64,000 nucleotides of DNA. Origin: CAVVNC01 sp963750015. GTDB lineage: Bacteria > Desulfobacterota > Syntrophorhabdia > Syntrophorhabdales > WCHB1-27. The notes under the pieces are model-generated. The model did no database searches, was not told where the DNA came from, and was given only the letters and a program-made list of their open reading frames with translations. Made by a program: the position numbers and the translations under genes. Numbering within the stretch: the stretch's first letter is position 1; each line of letters starts with the position of its first letter. The stretch covers positions 1 to 64,000 of the forward strand of contig CAVVPU010000136.1 of the NCBI GenBank assembly GCA_963750015.1, given 5' to 3'. Positions 8,464 to 17,097 of the stretch are shown one piece after another.

Positions 8464-9679
8464 GGGGAAACACCTCCACCTCAACTCCTGCCTCAAGTCC
8501 CTCCTGGCCTTCAGGCACGACGAAATAGCCGTCTGCTTTGGAGAGCGTGGAAATCACCGAGGACTTGGCGAAGATAGGCCTCACCATGGTCGACCCTTCT
8601 TCCCTTTCGATTGTCGCCCGCACGTATTCCTCGATCCCGTAGGAAGAGGGGACATTAGTCGCAAGCTTACCCCGGATTGTCCGCTCGCCGCTTCCCGGCG
8701 TCTGGCCCCTTAGCCGTTGCACCATGGGCAGCACGAACCTTAAAGCAACCATTGCACATGAGACGGGGTGGCCCGGAAGTCCGAATACGGGCTTTCCCCA
8801 GAGGTTTGCGAAGATCGTCGGCTTACCCGGCCTTATATTCAGGCCGTGAAAGAGCAGCGTTCCGCCGAGCCCCTCGATGGCCGTGGTTACCAGGTCCATC
8901 TGCCCTTTGGAGCTGCCCCCGGACAAGAGTATCATGTCACTCTCCCGCACCATCAAGAGCTTCTCCTCTATCTCCTTGAGCGCATCCCGGGCTATGCCGG
9001 CCAGAACGACCTCGCACCCCTTGGCAGCGAGCACATTAGAGACGGTATGGGTGTTGATGTCCCTGATCTTGCCTGGAGAGGGGACCTCGCAGACAGGCAC
9101 CACCTCGTCGCCCGAGGAGATGAGCCCGATCTTCGGCCGCCCGTAGACCGGGACGCGAGTGATGCCCAGGGCCGCGAGGACGCCGATATCGAAGGGCGTC
9201 AGTTCTCTTCCCCCTTCGAGCACGATCTGACCTTCACGGATGTCTTCCCCGGCAAAGCAGATATTCTCGCCCCGCCGAAGGCTCCTCGTCACCTCCAGGT
9301 CCGCGTCCGAACGTCTCGCGTGCTCCTGCATGACCACACCATCCGCGGCTTCGGGCAGCATGGCCCCTGTGGCCACATAGATTGCCTCGCCGTCACCTAC
9401 ACTCTGTTGCGTAAATTCACCGACCCGGATTTCGCCCCTGGCGATGAGAAGGGCAGGCGTGCTTTCACGGGCCCCGTAAGTGTCCTTGGCCTTGACCGCA
9501 TACCCATCGACAAGGGATCGGTTAAAAGGGGGGATAGCCTCCTGGGCAATGATATCGGATGCAAGTATCCGGCCTCGGGCCTCTTCTAGAGGCACGTATG
9601 AGGTTTGCCGCTCGCCGAGGGGAAAGGACGCGATAATCCCGAGGGCCGCGCGTGATGTGATCGCTGTGAGAAATTCCAC
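8456..9679 (-). CDS. moeA: Molybdopterin molybdenumtransferase MoeA
   Basis: This 407-residue MoeA inserts molybdate into adenylylated molybdopterin. Family features are PPFNRSLVDGYAVKA near residue 50, ATGAMLPEAADGVVMQEHA, the GDEVVPV segment, the LLSGGSSKGQMDL molybdopterin-binding motif, IRPGKPTIF, and VFGLPGHPVSC. The start is GTG at 9679, because an in-frame stop lies just upstream. It is the first gene of the cofactor operon, preceded by a strong promoter at 9718-9746. Two MoeA paralogues in tandem are common in anaerobes, where one may handle molybdenum and the other tungsten, but which does what cannot be told here. Confidence 0.92.
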   Translation of the reverse strand: MEFLTAITSRAALGIIASFPLGERQTSYVPLEEARGRILASDIIAQEAIPPFNRSLVDGYAVKAKDTYGARESTPALLIARGEIRVGEFTQQSVGDGEAIYVATGAMLPEAADGVVMQEHARRSDADLEVTRSLRRGENICFAGEDIREGQIVLEGGRELTPFDIGVLAALGITRVPVYGRPKIGLISSGDEVVPVCEVPSPGKIRDINTHTVSNVLAAKGCEVVLAGIARDALKEIEEKLLMVRESDMILLSGGSSKGQMDLVTTAIEGLGGTLLFHGLNIRPGKPTIFANLWGKPVFGLPGHPVSCAMVALRFVLPMVQRLRGQTPGSGERTIRGKLATNVPSSYGIEEYVRATIEREEGSTMVRPIFAKSSVISTLSKADGYFVVPEGQEGLEAGVEVEVFPLA

Positions 9680-9717
9680 GGGGGCATGTCACCGGATGCC
9701 GTAGTAACGGTTTACAA

Positions 9718-9746
9718 AATGTACCGTATTTACAAGGAATTGTCAA
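9718..9746 (-). promoter_or_regulatory. Promoter of the molybdenum-cofactor operon with candidate operator
   Basis: Read on the minus strand, TTGACA (9746-9741), a 17-bp spacer and TACATT (9723-9718) form a sigma70-type promoter. The -10 box overlaps the inverted repeat TACA-AAA-TGTA (9713-9723), and the word TTTACAA occurs at 9711 and 9729, 18 bp apart. This is a plausible binding site for a dimeric regulator; which one is unknown. Confidence 0.65.
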
Positions 9747-9783
9747 TGTTGCCGAGGAGGAAGCACCTCCTCGAAGGAGGGGC

Positions 9784-10618
9784 CTAAGAGACGGCCTTCA
9801 TAGTGTGGCCCGCAATCGCTTCGACGATTCTCGGCCACGCCCCTCCGTGGGGGAGATCGTGCCCCATGCCCTCAATCACCATGAGTTCGGCCCCCTGTAT
9901 GGCCCCGGCAATTTCCTTGCCCGCTTCCATCGGTACCAGGGGGTCGTCGGTTCCGTGTATAACAAGGGTCGGAACTCTCACCGAGGCGAGCGCTTTCCTT
10001 CTATCGGGCTGGCTCATGACGGCCCTGAGCTCGACGGGACGTTCCTTCGGGGGAGAAAGAGCGGTCATACGCCTTGCCGACGATCGTTTTCGTCCATTCC
10101 TTGTCGAAGGCGAATCCCTTTCCTGCCATTGCTTCGAGAAGCACCAGCATATACTCGATGTAGGCGTTCCTCTCCCGGGGGGCGGGAGCAAGGAGAAGCT
10201 CCATGACCCCGGGATCCGGCGGAGGCAGGTTCCTGCTACCCGCTGTGGATGAAATCGAGATAAGGCTTAAGAGGCGCGACGGGTGGCGGATTGCAATGGT
10301 CTGGGCGATCATCCCACCCATCGATATGCCGCACACGTGTGCTTTTTCAATCATGAGAACATCGAGAAGGCCCACCGCGTCACCGGCCATGTCTTCAAGC
10401 GTGTAGTGCTTCTCGTCATCGCACTTTGTGGAGAGCCCTGCGTCCCTGTTGTCGAAGCGGATAACATAATGTCCCCGTCGCACGAGGTCCGCACAGAGAT
10501 TGTCGTCCCAATGGATTAACTGGTCCGCAAGTCCCCCGATCAGAAGGAGCGGCCGGGAATTCGTGTCCCCCATCGCTTCATATTCGATATGGATACCATG
10601 GATCGCTGCTTTCGGCAT
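9784..10618 (-). pseudogene. Alpha/beta-hydrolase, interrupted by a one-base frameshift
   Basis: The intact family product would be about 278 residues. The first frame (from ATG 10618, with GAGGAGG upstream) encodes LLLIGGLADQLIHWDD, the FDNRDAGLS motif and the nucleophile elbow GISMGG, and runs to SFSPEG. The second frame continues with ELRAVMSQPDRRKAL, the acid-bearing VIHGTDDPLVP and the histidine in GMGHDLPHG. The span is 835 nt, one more than a multiple of three, and the frames join near 10035-10045 at CGT-C-GAGCTC. The catalytic triad is complete across the two frames, so this is either a very recent mutation or a one-base error in the sequence. Family members include heroin-esterase-like and aclacinomycin-methylesterase-like enzymes; the substrate is unknown. 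Confidence 0.8.
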
Positions 10619-10736
10619 GAACGCCTCCTCATTGAACCGATCAGTACTACAAAATTCAGTACTAACAATAAACCTCGGGGCCTGCCTTTCGCAACTTTGT
10701 GGAGTGGCACCCTTTCGGGTCCCAAGCTCCTTATTC

Positions 10737-10765
10737 TTGACAAGGGGCACAAGAATCCCTACAAT
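10737..10765 (+). promoter_or_regulatory. Promoter of the aro-pheA operon
   Basis: TTGACA (10737-10742), a 17-bp spacer and TACAAT (10760-10765) form a near-consensus promoter. The predicted start, near 10772, lies just ahead of the leader-peptide GTG at 10774. Confidence 0.8.
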
Positions 10766-10773
10766 AAGGGACC

Positions 10774-10845
10774 GTGAGCGATTTCATCAATTTCACCAGG
10801 TTTTTCTTTTTTTGGTTTATTGGCATGCACCCCAGGTGTCCTTAG
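10774..10845 (+). CDS. Phenylalanine-rich leader peptide of the aro-pheA operon
   Basis: A 23-codon frame from GTG 10774 to TAG 10843 reads MSDFINFTRFFFFWFIG and then six more residues. It has seven Phe codons, four of them consecutive (10801-10812), then Trp and Phe. It lies between a strong promoter and two tandem terminators in front of a chorismate/phenylalanine operon, exactly as in the phe attenuators of enterobacteria. By analogy, ribosome stalling at Phe codons when charged tRNA-Phe is scarce would favour readthrough. One oddity is that the predicted transcription start is only about two bases before the GTG, so translation may be leaderless or the true start may be slightly upstream. 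No strong ribosome binding site is seen. Confidence 0.72.
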   Translation: MSDFINFTRFFFFWFIGMHPRCP

Positions 10846-10863
10846 GCGGACTGCGCCAGAGGA

Positions 10864-10899
10864 GGCCATGGGTGCACAACCCATGGCCTTTTTCTTTTT
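10864..10899 (+). terminator. Attenuator terminator 1 of the aro operon
   Basis: GGCCATGGGT (10864-10873), a GCACA loop and ACCCATGGCC (10879-10888) form a perfect 10-bp stem followed by TTTTTCTTTTT. GGGTGCA inside the 5' arm (10870-10876) is complementary to TGCACCC (10826-10832) in the leader, which gives a possible antiterminator. Confidence 0.85.
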
Positions 10900-10901
10900 G
10901 A

Positions 10902-10933
10902 GGCCATGGATGAGTCCATGGCCTTTTGTTTTT
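10902..10933 (+). terminator. Attenuator terminator 2 of the aro operon
   Basis: GGCCATGGA (10902-10910), TGAG loop and TCCATGGCC (10915-10923) followed by TTTTGTTTTT form a second terminator 13 bp after the first. Both share the GGCCATGG arm, so arms of the two hairpins can also cross-pair. It would back up the first terminator and tighten basal repression. Confidence 0.8.
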
Positions 10934-10999
10934 GAAAGAAGGCCGGGACTCCCGCGAAGTGAATGAAAGTCCGGGAGAGCAGGCTCGGGTGGAGGAAAT

Positions 11000-11812
11000 A
11001 TGACTAATCTCAAACTGGCTTCGTTAAACGGAGGTGACAGAACGGTGGTCCCCGTCGATTCCGTCAAGATCGGCCTGGGCTTCACCGTGATTGCCGGCCC
11101 ATGCACCGTAGAGAGCGAGGAGCAGACCGTCGAGACGGCCATCGCGGTGAAGAAGGCAGGAGCCCATGCCCTTCGGGGAGGGGCCTTCAAGCCCCGGAGC
11201 TCACCATACGCATTCCAGGGACTCGGTCTCAAGGGACTTCAGATTCTCAAGAAGGCAAAGGAAGAGACGGGTCTGCCGATCGTGACGGAAGTAATCGACT
11301 CGCGCGACGTATTCTGGGTGAGCGAGTATGCCGACGTCCTGCAGATCGGCGCACGGAACATGCAGAACTTCTCTCTCCTCAAGGAAGTAGGAAGGTCTCA
11401 GAGGCCCGTCCTGTTGAAGAGGGGCATGAACTCCACCATTGAGGAGTGGCTCAATTGCGCGGAGTATATCCTCAGTGAAGGCAACCCCCACGTTATACTC
11501 TGCGAGAGGGGCATCCGGACCTTTGAGACCTATACGAGGAACACTCTCGATCTGAGCTCAATTCCCGCCATCAAGGAATTGAGCCATCTGCCTGTCATCG
11601 TCGACCCCTCTCACGCCTCGGGGAGAGTTTCCCTGGTCTCTCCCTTGAGCCTTGCAGCCGTGGCAGCCGGAGCAGACGGACTGATAGTCGAGGTGGACAT
11701 AAATCGGGATAAGGCTCTATGCGACAGGAATCAGACCATGACACCCGCAGAGTTCTCAGACATGGTGGGGCGCGTCAAAGGTCTGTACAGGTTCATGGAG
11801 GCAGGGCAATGA
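11000..11812 (+). CDS. aroF: 3-deoxy-7-phosphoheptulonate synthase (DAHP synthase, type I beta)
   Basis: DAHP synthase condenses phosphoenolpyruvate and erythrose 4-phosphate, the entry step to aromatic synthesis. The metal-ligand cysteine motif AGPCTVES (residues about 33-40), RGGAFKPRSSPYAFQG, the LLKRGM lysine and the DPSHASG histidine are present. At 270 residues it is only the catalytic barrel. The roughly 70-residue N-terminal ferredoxin/ACT-like regulatory domain found in Thermotoga-type enzymes of 338 or more residues is missing, so allosteric feedback of that kind is not expected. That fits with control by attenuation upstream. GGAGG lies 7 nt before the ATG, and the end overlaps aroB as ATGA. 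Confidence 0.93.
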   Translation: MTNLKLASLNGGDRTVVPVDSVKIGLGFTVIAGPCTVESEEQTVETAIAVKKAGAHALRGGAFKPRSSPYAFQGLGLKGLQILKKAKEETGLPIVTEVIDSRDVFWVSEYADVLQIGARNMQNFSLLKEVGRSQRPVLLKRGMNSTIEEWLNCAEYILSEGNPHVILCERGIRTFETYTRNTLDLSSIPAIKELSHLPVIVDPSHASGRVSLVSPLSLAAVAAGADGLIVEVDINRDKALCDRNQTMTPAEFSDMVGRVKGLYRFMEAGQ

Positions 11813-12846
11813 GGAGCCTCTTCATCGAGGGTCGATCGGGCAGGTCCCTCATCGGAGTGGGCGATTCGATCGCTCACCTTCGGTCCTACTGCGACGTTGC
11901 CAAATCGGTGATAGTCACCGATCATACGGTCCGCGCCCTTCACGGCTCTCTTTTTCCCGAACGGCCGGTCATCGAGATCGGTATGGGGGAAGAGGCCAAA
12001 ACGCTCGAGACGGTCGAGGCCGTTTATGACGCACTCCTCGCCGCCGGCGTCGACCGGGCGTCGACAATCGTGGCAATCGGCGGCGGCATTGTGTGCGACG
12101 TGGCCGGTTTCGCGGCATCCACCTTTCTCAGGGGCCTCTCCTTCGGCTTCGTTCCGACGACGCTCCTTGCCCAGGTCGATGCGAGCGTCGGCGGCAAGAA
12201 CGGCGTGAACCTTCACGGGTACAAGAACTTGGTTGGCACCGTGTGCCAGCCCGGCTTCGTGATCTGCGATCCTGAAGTGCTCGGAACCCTGCCGGGCCAC
12301 GAAGTGCGGAATGGCTTTGCCGAGGTGGTCAAACAAGCCGCCATCGGCGACAGTGCGCTCTTTTCCTTTCTCGAAACCGATTGGGAAAGGGCACTCGCCC
12401 TCGAGCCTGACGCAATCGACCGCGTGATCTACGGCTGCATGAAGGTGAAGACCGCAATAGTCGAACAGGACGAAAGGGAGACAGGCGAGCGAAGAAAGCT
12501 CAATTTCGGCCATACCTTGGGCCATGCGGTGGAAAAGGTCCACCGGCTTAAACATGGAGAAGCCATAAGCATAGGAATGGTCGCTGCCGCACGACTTTCG
12601 GTAAAGAAGGCCCTTCTCGCCCCCGAGGATGCCGCCCGGCTGGAGGTGCTTCTAAAGGCCTTCGGTTTGCCGGTCGCCCTCGACGTAAACAAAGAGCTCA
12701 TACGTGATGCCCTCGGGAAGGACAAGAAGAGGACGGACGGCTCGATCCTCTTTGTGCTCCTTGAGGGCATCGGAAAGGCGAGAGTCGTTCCTATAAAAAT
12801 CGACGAGATTGAAGAGGTGATCGATGATCTGCGTGAGCCTGTCTGA
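11809..12846 (+). CDS. aroB: 3-dehydroquinate synthase
   Basis: AroB cyclises DAHP to 3-dehydroquinate using NAD and a divalent metal. The 345-residue protein shows the dinucleotide segment GGGIVCDVAGFAAS, TTLLAQVDASVGGKNGVN, NLVGTVCQP, NGFAEVVKQA and the metal-binding FGHTLGHAVE and HGEAISIGM motifs in the right order. The ATG at 11809 overlaps the aroF stop by four bases, and the upstream extension of the frame runs inside aroF. Its 3' end overlaps aroD by 23 bases. Confidence 0.95.
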   Translation: MRSLFIEGRSGRSLIGVGDSIAHLRSYCDVAKSVIVTDHTVRALHGSLFPERPVIEIGMGEEAKTLETVEAVYDALLAAGVDRASTIVAIGGGIVCDVAGFAASTFLRGLSFGFVPTTLLAQVDASVGGKNGVNLHGYKNLVGTVCQPGFVICDPEVLGTLPGHEVRNGFAEVVKQAAIGDSALFSFLETDWERALALEPDAIDRVIYGCMKVKTAIVEQDERETGERRKLNFGHTLGHAVEKVHRLKHGEAISIGMVAAARLSVKKALLAPEDAARLEVLLKAFGLPVALDVNKELIRDALGKDKKRTDGSILFVLLEGIGKARVVPIKIDEIEEVIDDLREPV

Positions 12847-13489
12847 GCCCGATCTCGCCGGCTGTCTCGCGGCCCTCCGAGGTCTTTCCTTCGCCGAGAT
12901 ACGACTTGACAAGAGCCGACTGTCATTAGAGGATGTGGCCAGGCTCTTCTCGAGCCATGAAAAGCTGATCGCCACGTGCCGACCCGGGGGCATCAGTGAC
13001 GCCGCGCGCAAAGAGCTGCTCCTGGCGGCCATCGATGCAGGCGCCGCCTACGTGGACGTGGAGGTCGATTCCGAGGCTGCTTTTCGGGAGGAGATTTTGA
13101 CGAAAGCACGGCAGAAGGGTTGCAAGGTCATCGTCTCTTTTCACGATGCCCGGAGGACCCCGGACAGAGAAGAGCTGGGGGCCCGCCTCGAGGCATGCTT
13201 CGAAGCAGGCGCGGATATCGCCAAGGTTGCCTGCAAGGCGCAGAGCGACAAGGACAACGCACGCCTTCTCGGCCTGCTCGATAGCTCGCGGCCCGCAATA
13301 GTCATCGCCATGGGCCCCAAGGGCCGGATAGTACGGGTGATGGCCCCCTTGCTGGGCAGTCCTTTTACTTTCGCCTCGCCCGCAGCAGGGAGGGAAACTG
13401 CGGAGGGCCAGATGGACATGAAGAGCCTCCTGGAAATAATGGAGGCGATTCAGCATAAGATTGGAAATCGTAAAGGAGACAGATCGTGA
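12824..13489 (+). CDS. aroD: 3-dehydroquinate dehydratase, type I
   Basis: Type I dehydroquinase makes 3-dehydroshikimate through a Schiff-base lysine. The 221-residue protein starts MICVSLSE and carries EIRLDKSR, ATCRPGG, the general-base histidine in SFHDA, the Schiff-base lysine in DIAKVACKA, and MGPKGRIVR near the end. It is somewhat shorter than the roughly 250-residue enterobacterial enzyme but retains the catalytic residues. It overlaps aroB by 23 bases and aroE-aroK by four (GTGA), so it is tightly coupled. Confidence 0.92.
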   Translation: MICVSLSEPDLAGCLAALRGLSFAEIRLDKSRLSLEDVARLFSSHEKLIATCRPGGISDAARKELLLAAIDAGAAYVDVEVDSEAAFREEILTKARQKGCKVIVSFHDARRTPDREELGARLEACFEAGADIAKVACKAQSDKDNARLLGLLDSSRPAIVIAMGPKGRIVRVMAPLLGSPFTFASPAAGRETAEGQMDMKSLLEIMEAIQHKIGNRKGDRS

Positions 13490-14877
13490 AAAGTGTCGGA
13501 TTGCAAGGGAATCCGTATAAGAGAAGTCGACGAAAGAGGAGCGGGGAGGCTGCGATACAAGCGGGTCCATGGGAAATATTCGCCGTTGCGGGAAACCCGG
13601 TCTTTCAGAGCAAGAGTCCCCTCTTGTTCAACACAGCCTTCAGGGATCTTGCCGTCTCTGCCCAATACGTCCGTCTGGCCGCCTCGACAGCGGCCGAGAT
13701 CATGACCACAGCCCGCGAGATCGGAATGGGCGGTCTCAATATCACCGCCCCTTTCAAGACCGCTATCCTCGAATACCTCGACGAGATAGAGGAAGATGCC
13801 CGGATCGTGAATGCGGTCAATACGATCGTGAGAAGGGACGGGGCCTACATCGGCTGCAACACCGATATTGCGGGAGTCGCCCGGGCACTTGAGAAAGGCG
13901 GCTTCTATGGCCAAGGACGGAAGGCGGTCGTCTTGGGAGCGGGTGGCGCCGCCAGGGCGGCCGCCTTGGCGCTCGTCCGGGCAGGCAGCCGGGTGACCAT
14001 GATAAACAGGACCTTCGAGGGGGCACGCGATGGGGCGGACCGGATCGGCTGCGAGGCCCTGCCCCTCGATTGCGCAGCCGACGCCCTCGCCGGGTCGAGC
14101 CTTCTCGTTTCAGCCGTTTCCACGGATACCCATCTTATCGATCTTTCCTTGATTTCCCCGGACATGACAGTGCTCGACGCAAACTACGCAGGCCGCTCGC
14201 CTCTGGCTCTTGAGGCGACCAGGCTCGGTGCCACGGTGATCGACGGCCGGGAGTGGCTTCTCAATCAGGCGCTCCCCGCGTTCGAGCTCTTCGTCGACCG
14301 GCCGGCACCCGTCGAAGCGATGCACAAGGCACTTTGGAAGACGCGGCGCGATGCGCGCAAGAATATAGCCCTCATCGGCTTCATGGGCACGGGCAAGTCC
14401 GCTGTGGCCGAGCGCGTTTCCGCCTTGACCGGCATGACCCTCGTGGATATCGACCGCCGTATCGAGGAAAAGGGCCAGGCCACTATCGCTGACATATTCC
14501 GGACGAGCGGTGAGGAGGAGTTCAGACGGATGGAGCAGGCGGAGATCGAAGAGCTGGGGCTCGATATCGACCAGGTGGCTGCGTGCGGCGGCGGGGCCCT
14601 GATAAACGGGTCGAACGTCCGCGTCCTCAGGAATAATTGCCTCTCCGTCTGGTTATGGGCGGATGTGAGCACAGCCCTCGCCAGGATCGGAGATAGGTCC
14701 ACGCGGCCCATGCTCGACTCGTCTACCGATATTGAGGCCCGGGCCCGGACTCTCCTCGATCAGAGGCTCCCGGGCTACGCCCGTACGTCCGATGTGCTCA
14801 TCAACACCGTTGGAAAGTCACCCGACGAGATTGCCCGGAGGATACGGGATGAATTCAATAGCGCCCTCAGCGATTAA
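13486..14877 (+). CDS. aroE: Fused shikimate dehydrogenase-shikimate kinase (AroE-AroK)
   Basis: The 463-residue protein joins two consecutive pathway enzymes. Residues about 30-285 are shikimate dehydrogenase: SKSPLLFN and NITAPFK bind substrate (with the catalytic lysine), GCNTDIAG holds the aspartate, and VLGAGGAARAA is the NADP fold. Residues about 287-463 are shikimate kinase: GFMGTGKSA is the P-loop, DIDRRIE the shikimate-binding aspartate, followed by CGGGA and the RPML lid. The start is GTG 13486 with AAAGGAG eight bases upstream, overlapping aroD. It gives a basic N-terminal extension of about 28 residues that other AroE proteins lack. The fusion would feed shikimate directly to the kinase, though channelling is not shown. 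Confidence 0.93.
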   Translation: MKSVGLQGNPYKRSRRKRSGEAAIQAGPWEIFAVAGNPVFQSKSPLLFNTAFRDLAVSAQYVRLAASTAAEIMTTAREIGMGGLNITAPFKTAILEYLDEIEEDARIVNAVNTIVRRDGAYIGCNTDIAGVARALEKGGFYGQGRKAVVLGAGGAARAAALALVRAGSRVTMINRTFEGARDGADRIGCEALPLDCAADALAGSSLLVSAVSTDTHLIDLSLISPDMTVLDANYAGRSPLALEATRLGATVIDGREWLLNQALPAFELFVDRPAPVEAMHKALWKTRRDARKNIALIGFMGTGKSAVAERVSALTGMTLVDIDRRIEEKGQATIADIFRTSGEEEFRRMEQAEIEELGLDIDQVAACGGGALINGSNVRVLRNNCLSVWLWADVSTALARIGDRSTRPMLDSSTDIEARARTLLDQRLPGYARTSDVLINTVGKSPDEIARRIRDEFNSALSD

Positions 14878-16102
14878 AGGCGTCCTTTCCGCACCCCCGT
14901 CCAAGAGCATGACTGCGCGGGCCCTGGCGGCCGGTCTCCTCGCGCCCGGCGTCTCGAGGATAAGAAACGTCTCCCTCTGTGACGACGGGCATGCTGCCCT
15001 CAAGATCGTGGAGGCCCTGGGAGCCGAAATCTCCCGGGATGGCGAAGATACCCTCGTCCGCTCACCAGGCATCCGAAATCTCAAGGTCGGAAGCACTATC
15101 GTCGACTGCCGGGAATCAGGGCTCTCCATGCGCATGTTCTCATCGATTGCCGCACTCCTGCCCGTTGATGTAACCCTCACAGCCTCGGGCTCTCTCTCGA
15201 AGCGACCGATGGAAATGGTGACCGCCCTCGAGCAGGTTGGCGCATCCTGCAGGACCGACCACGGCCACGCGCCCCTTTCCGTCAAAGGACCCCTGGAGGG
15301 AGGAAGGATCAGTATCGATGCGAATATAAGCTCCCAATTTCTCACGGGTCTCCTCATGGCGCTTCCTGTCTGCCCCAAGGCCTCTCTGGTCTCTGTTTCC
15401 GGTCTGAAAAGCTCTCCCTATGTGCGGATGACCGTCGAGCTCATCCGCCGATTCGGCATTCGCTTGAGCCACGACGAGGGCCTTGAGGAGTTTACGATAG
15501 AAGGAGGCCAAACCTATCTGCCCTCGACCTACGCGATCGAGGGCGACTGGTCGGGTGCAGCCTTTCTCCTCGTGGCGGGTGCAATCGCGGGTAAGGTGAC
15601 AATGACCGGACTCGATCTGAATTCCCTTCAGGCCGACAGGGCGGTGATAGAGGCCCTCGATGCCTCGGGTGCGGCTCTCCTATTCGGGAAGGATGAACTT
15701 TCCGTGGAGAAACGGAAGCTCAATGCTTTCGTCTTTGATGCGACCGACTGCCCCGACCTGTTTCCTCCCCTTGCAGCCCTTGCAGCCCTTTGCGAAGGAA
15801 CAAGCGTCATCTACGGCGCACAACGGCTTGTCCATAAGGAAAGCGACAGAGCACAAGCTTTGAGGGAAGAATTCGGGAAACTGGGCATTGTCATCGAAAT
15901 GTGCGGCAACAGGATGGAGGTTCAAGGCGGTCGGGTCCGGGGCGGTGAGGTCAATTCCCACAACGACCACAGGATCGCCATGGCCTGCGCAGTGGCGGCA
16001 CTCCAGGCCCAAGGAAAAGTGCTTATCCAAGACTCCGAATGCGTTGCCAAATCCTACCCGGCCTTCTTCTCCGATCTGGAAAGGCTCAGAGGAACCACAT
16101 GA
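14849..16102 (+). CDS. aroA: 3-phosphoshikimate 1-carboxyvinyltransferase (EPSP synthase)
   Basis: EPSP synthase adds the enolpyruvyl group of PEP to shikimate 3-phosphate. The 417-residue protein has the N-terminal APPSKSMTARAL motif, SQFLTGLLMALP, GDWSGAAFLLVAGA, KESDRAQALREEFGKLG and NDHRIAMACAVAAL. The usual GNAGT-like segment is replaced by RESGLSMRMF, so it is not a classical glyphosate-sensitive class I sequence by eye. ATG 14849 overlaps the end of aroE-aroK by 29 bases with GGAGG upstream, and its stop overlaps the aroC start as ATGA. Confidence 0.93.
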   Translation: MNSIAPSAIKGVLSAPPSKSMTARALAAGLLAPGVSRIRNVSLCDDGHAALKIVEALGAEISRDGEDTLVRSPGIRNLKVGSTIVDCRESGLSMRMFSSIAALLPVDVTLTASGSLSKRPMEMVTALEQVGASCRTDHGHAPLSVKGPLEGGRISIDANISSQFLTGLLMALPVCPKASLVSVSGLKSSPYVRMTVELIRRFGIRLSHDEGLEEFTIEGGQTYLPSTYAIEGDWSGAAFLLVAGAIAGKVTMTGLDLNSLQADRAVIEALDASGAALLFGKDELSVEKRKLNAFVFDATDCPDLFPPLAALAALCEGTSVIYGAQRLVHKESDRAQALREEFGKLGIVIEMCGNRMEVQGGRVRGGEVNSHNDHRIAMACAVAALQAQGKVLIQDSECVAKSYPAFFSDLERLRGTT

Positions 16103-17091
16103 ATAGCTTCGGCAAACTTTTCAGGATCGAGATATTCGGTGAATCCCACGGTCCGACGGTGGGTGTAGTGGTCGACGGCTGTCCGGCCGGCCTGCCCCTC
16201 TGCTTTGATGATTTCGCGGACGACCTTGAGCGAAGAAAGAGCGGACGATTGGGAACGACGGGCCGCAAGGAGGCAGACAGCCCGCGAATCGCTTCGGGTC
16301 TGTTCAACGGAAGGACGACCGGTGCTCCCATCCTGATTCTTTTCGATAACAGGGACGTGGATTCGAGCGCCTATGAACCCATAAGAGGCAGACCGAGACC
16401 GGGCCAGGCCGACCTCGTGGCCGATCAAAAGTACGGGGGGTTCAACGACTTTCGGGGCGGAGGCCCCTTCTCCGGCCGGCTCACGACCGGCCTCGTCGCT
16501 GCCGGAGCCATCGCGAAGAAGCTTGTCCGGCCGGTGGAGGTGGCGGCCGAGCTCATCGAAGCGGACGGGTCAACGGACATAGAAGGAGCTATAAATAGAG
16601 CCATCGAGGCACACGATTCCATCGGCGGCCTCATCTACTGCAGGGCTGCGGGCCTGCCCGTCGGTCTGGGAGAGCCCTTCTTCGATTCCGTGGAATCGCT
16701 CATGGCTCATCTCCTTTTTTCGATCCCGGGCATCAAGGCTGTCGAGTTCGGCGCGGGGCTCGCTTCATCTCGCATGAAAGGCAGCGAGTTCAACGACGAG
16801 ATACTTTCCATCGAAGGACGAACGCGGACCAACAACGCGGGAGGGATCAACGGAGGGATCGCCAACGGGAACGATCTTCTCTTTCGTGTGGCAATAAGAC
16901 CAACGGCAAGCATAGGAAAGACCCAGCGTACCATAGACATGAAGACCGGAGATGGCTGCGACATATCAATCACGGGGCGTCACGACGCCTGTTTCGCCGT
17001 GCGGGTACCGGTTATCGTGGAAGCGGCCTGCGCAATCGTCGTGGCAGACCTCATGCTCATAGAACAGAGGATTCAAAGGATATTAAGGTGA
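16099..17091 (+). CDS. aroC: Chorismate synthase
   Basis: AroC eliminates phosphate from EPSP to give chorismate and requires reduced FMN. The 330-residue protein has GESHGPTVGVVVDGCPAG at the N terminus, GRPRPGQADL, FRGGGPFSGRLTTGLVAAGAIAK, RTNNAGGINGGIANG and RPTASIGKTQRTID. The length is slightly below the usual 350-360, the difference being at the C terminus. ATG 16099 overlaps the aroA stop. Confidence 0.94.
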   Translation: MNSFGKLFRIEIFGESHGPTVGVVVDGCPAGLPLCFDDFADDLERRKSGRLGTTGRKEADSPRIASGLFNGRTTGAPILILFDNRDVDSSAYEPIRGRPRPGQADLVADQKYGGFNDFRGGGPFSGRLTTGLVAAGAIAKKLVRPVEVAAELIEADGSTDIEGAINRAIEAHDSIGGLIYCRAAGLPVGLGEPFFDSVESLMAHLLFSIPGIKAVEFGAGLASSRMKGSEFNDEILSIEGRTRTNNAGGINGGIANGNDLLFRVAIRPTASIGKTQRTIDMKTGDGCDISITGRHDACFAVRVPVIVEAACAIVVADLMLIEQRIQRILR

Positions 17092-17097
17092 TGACAA

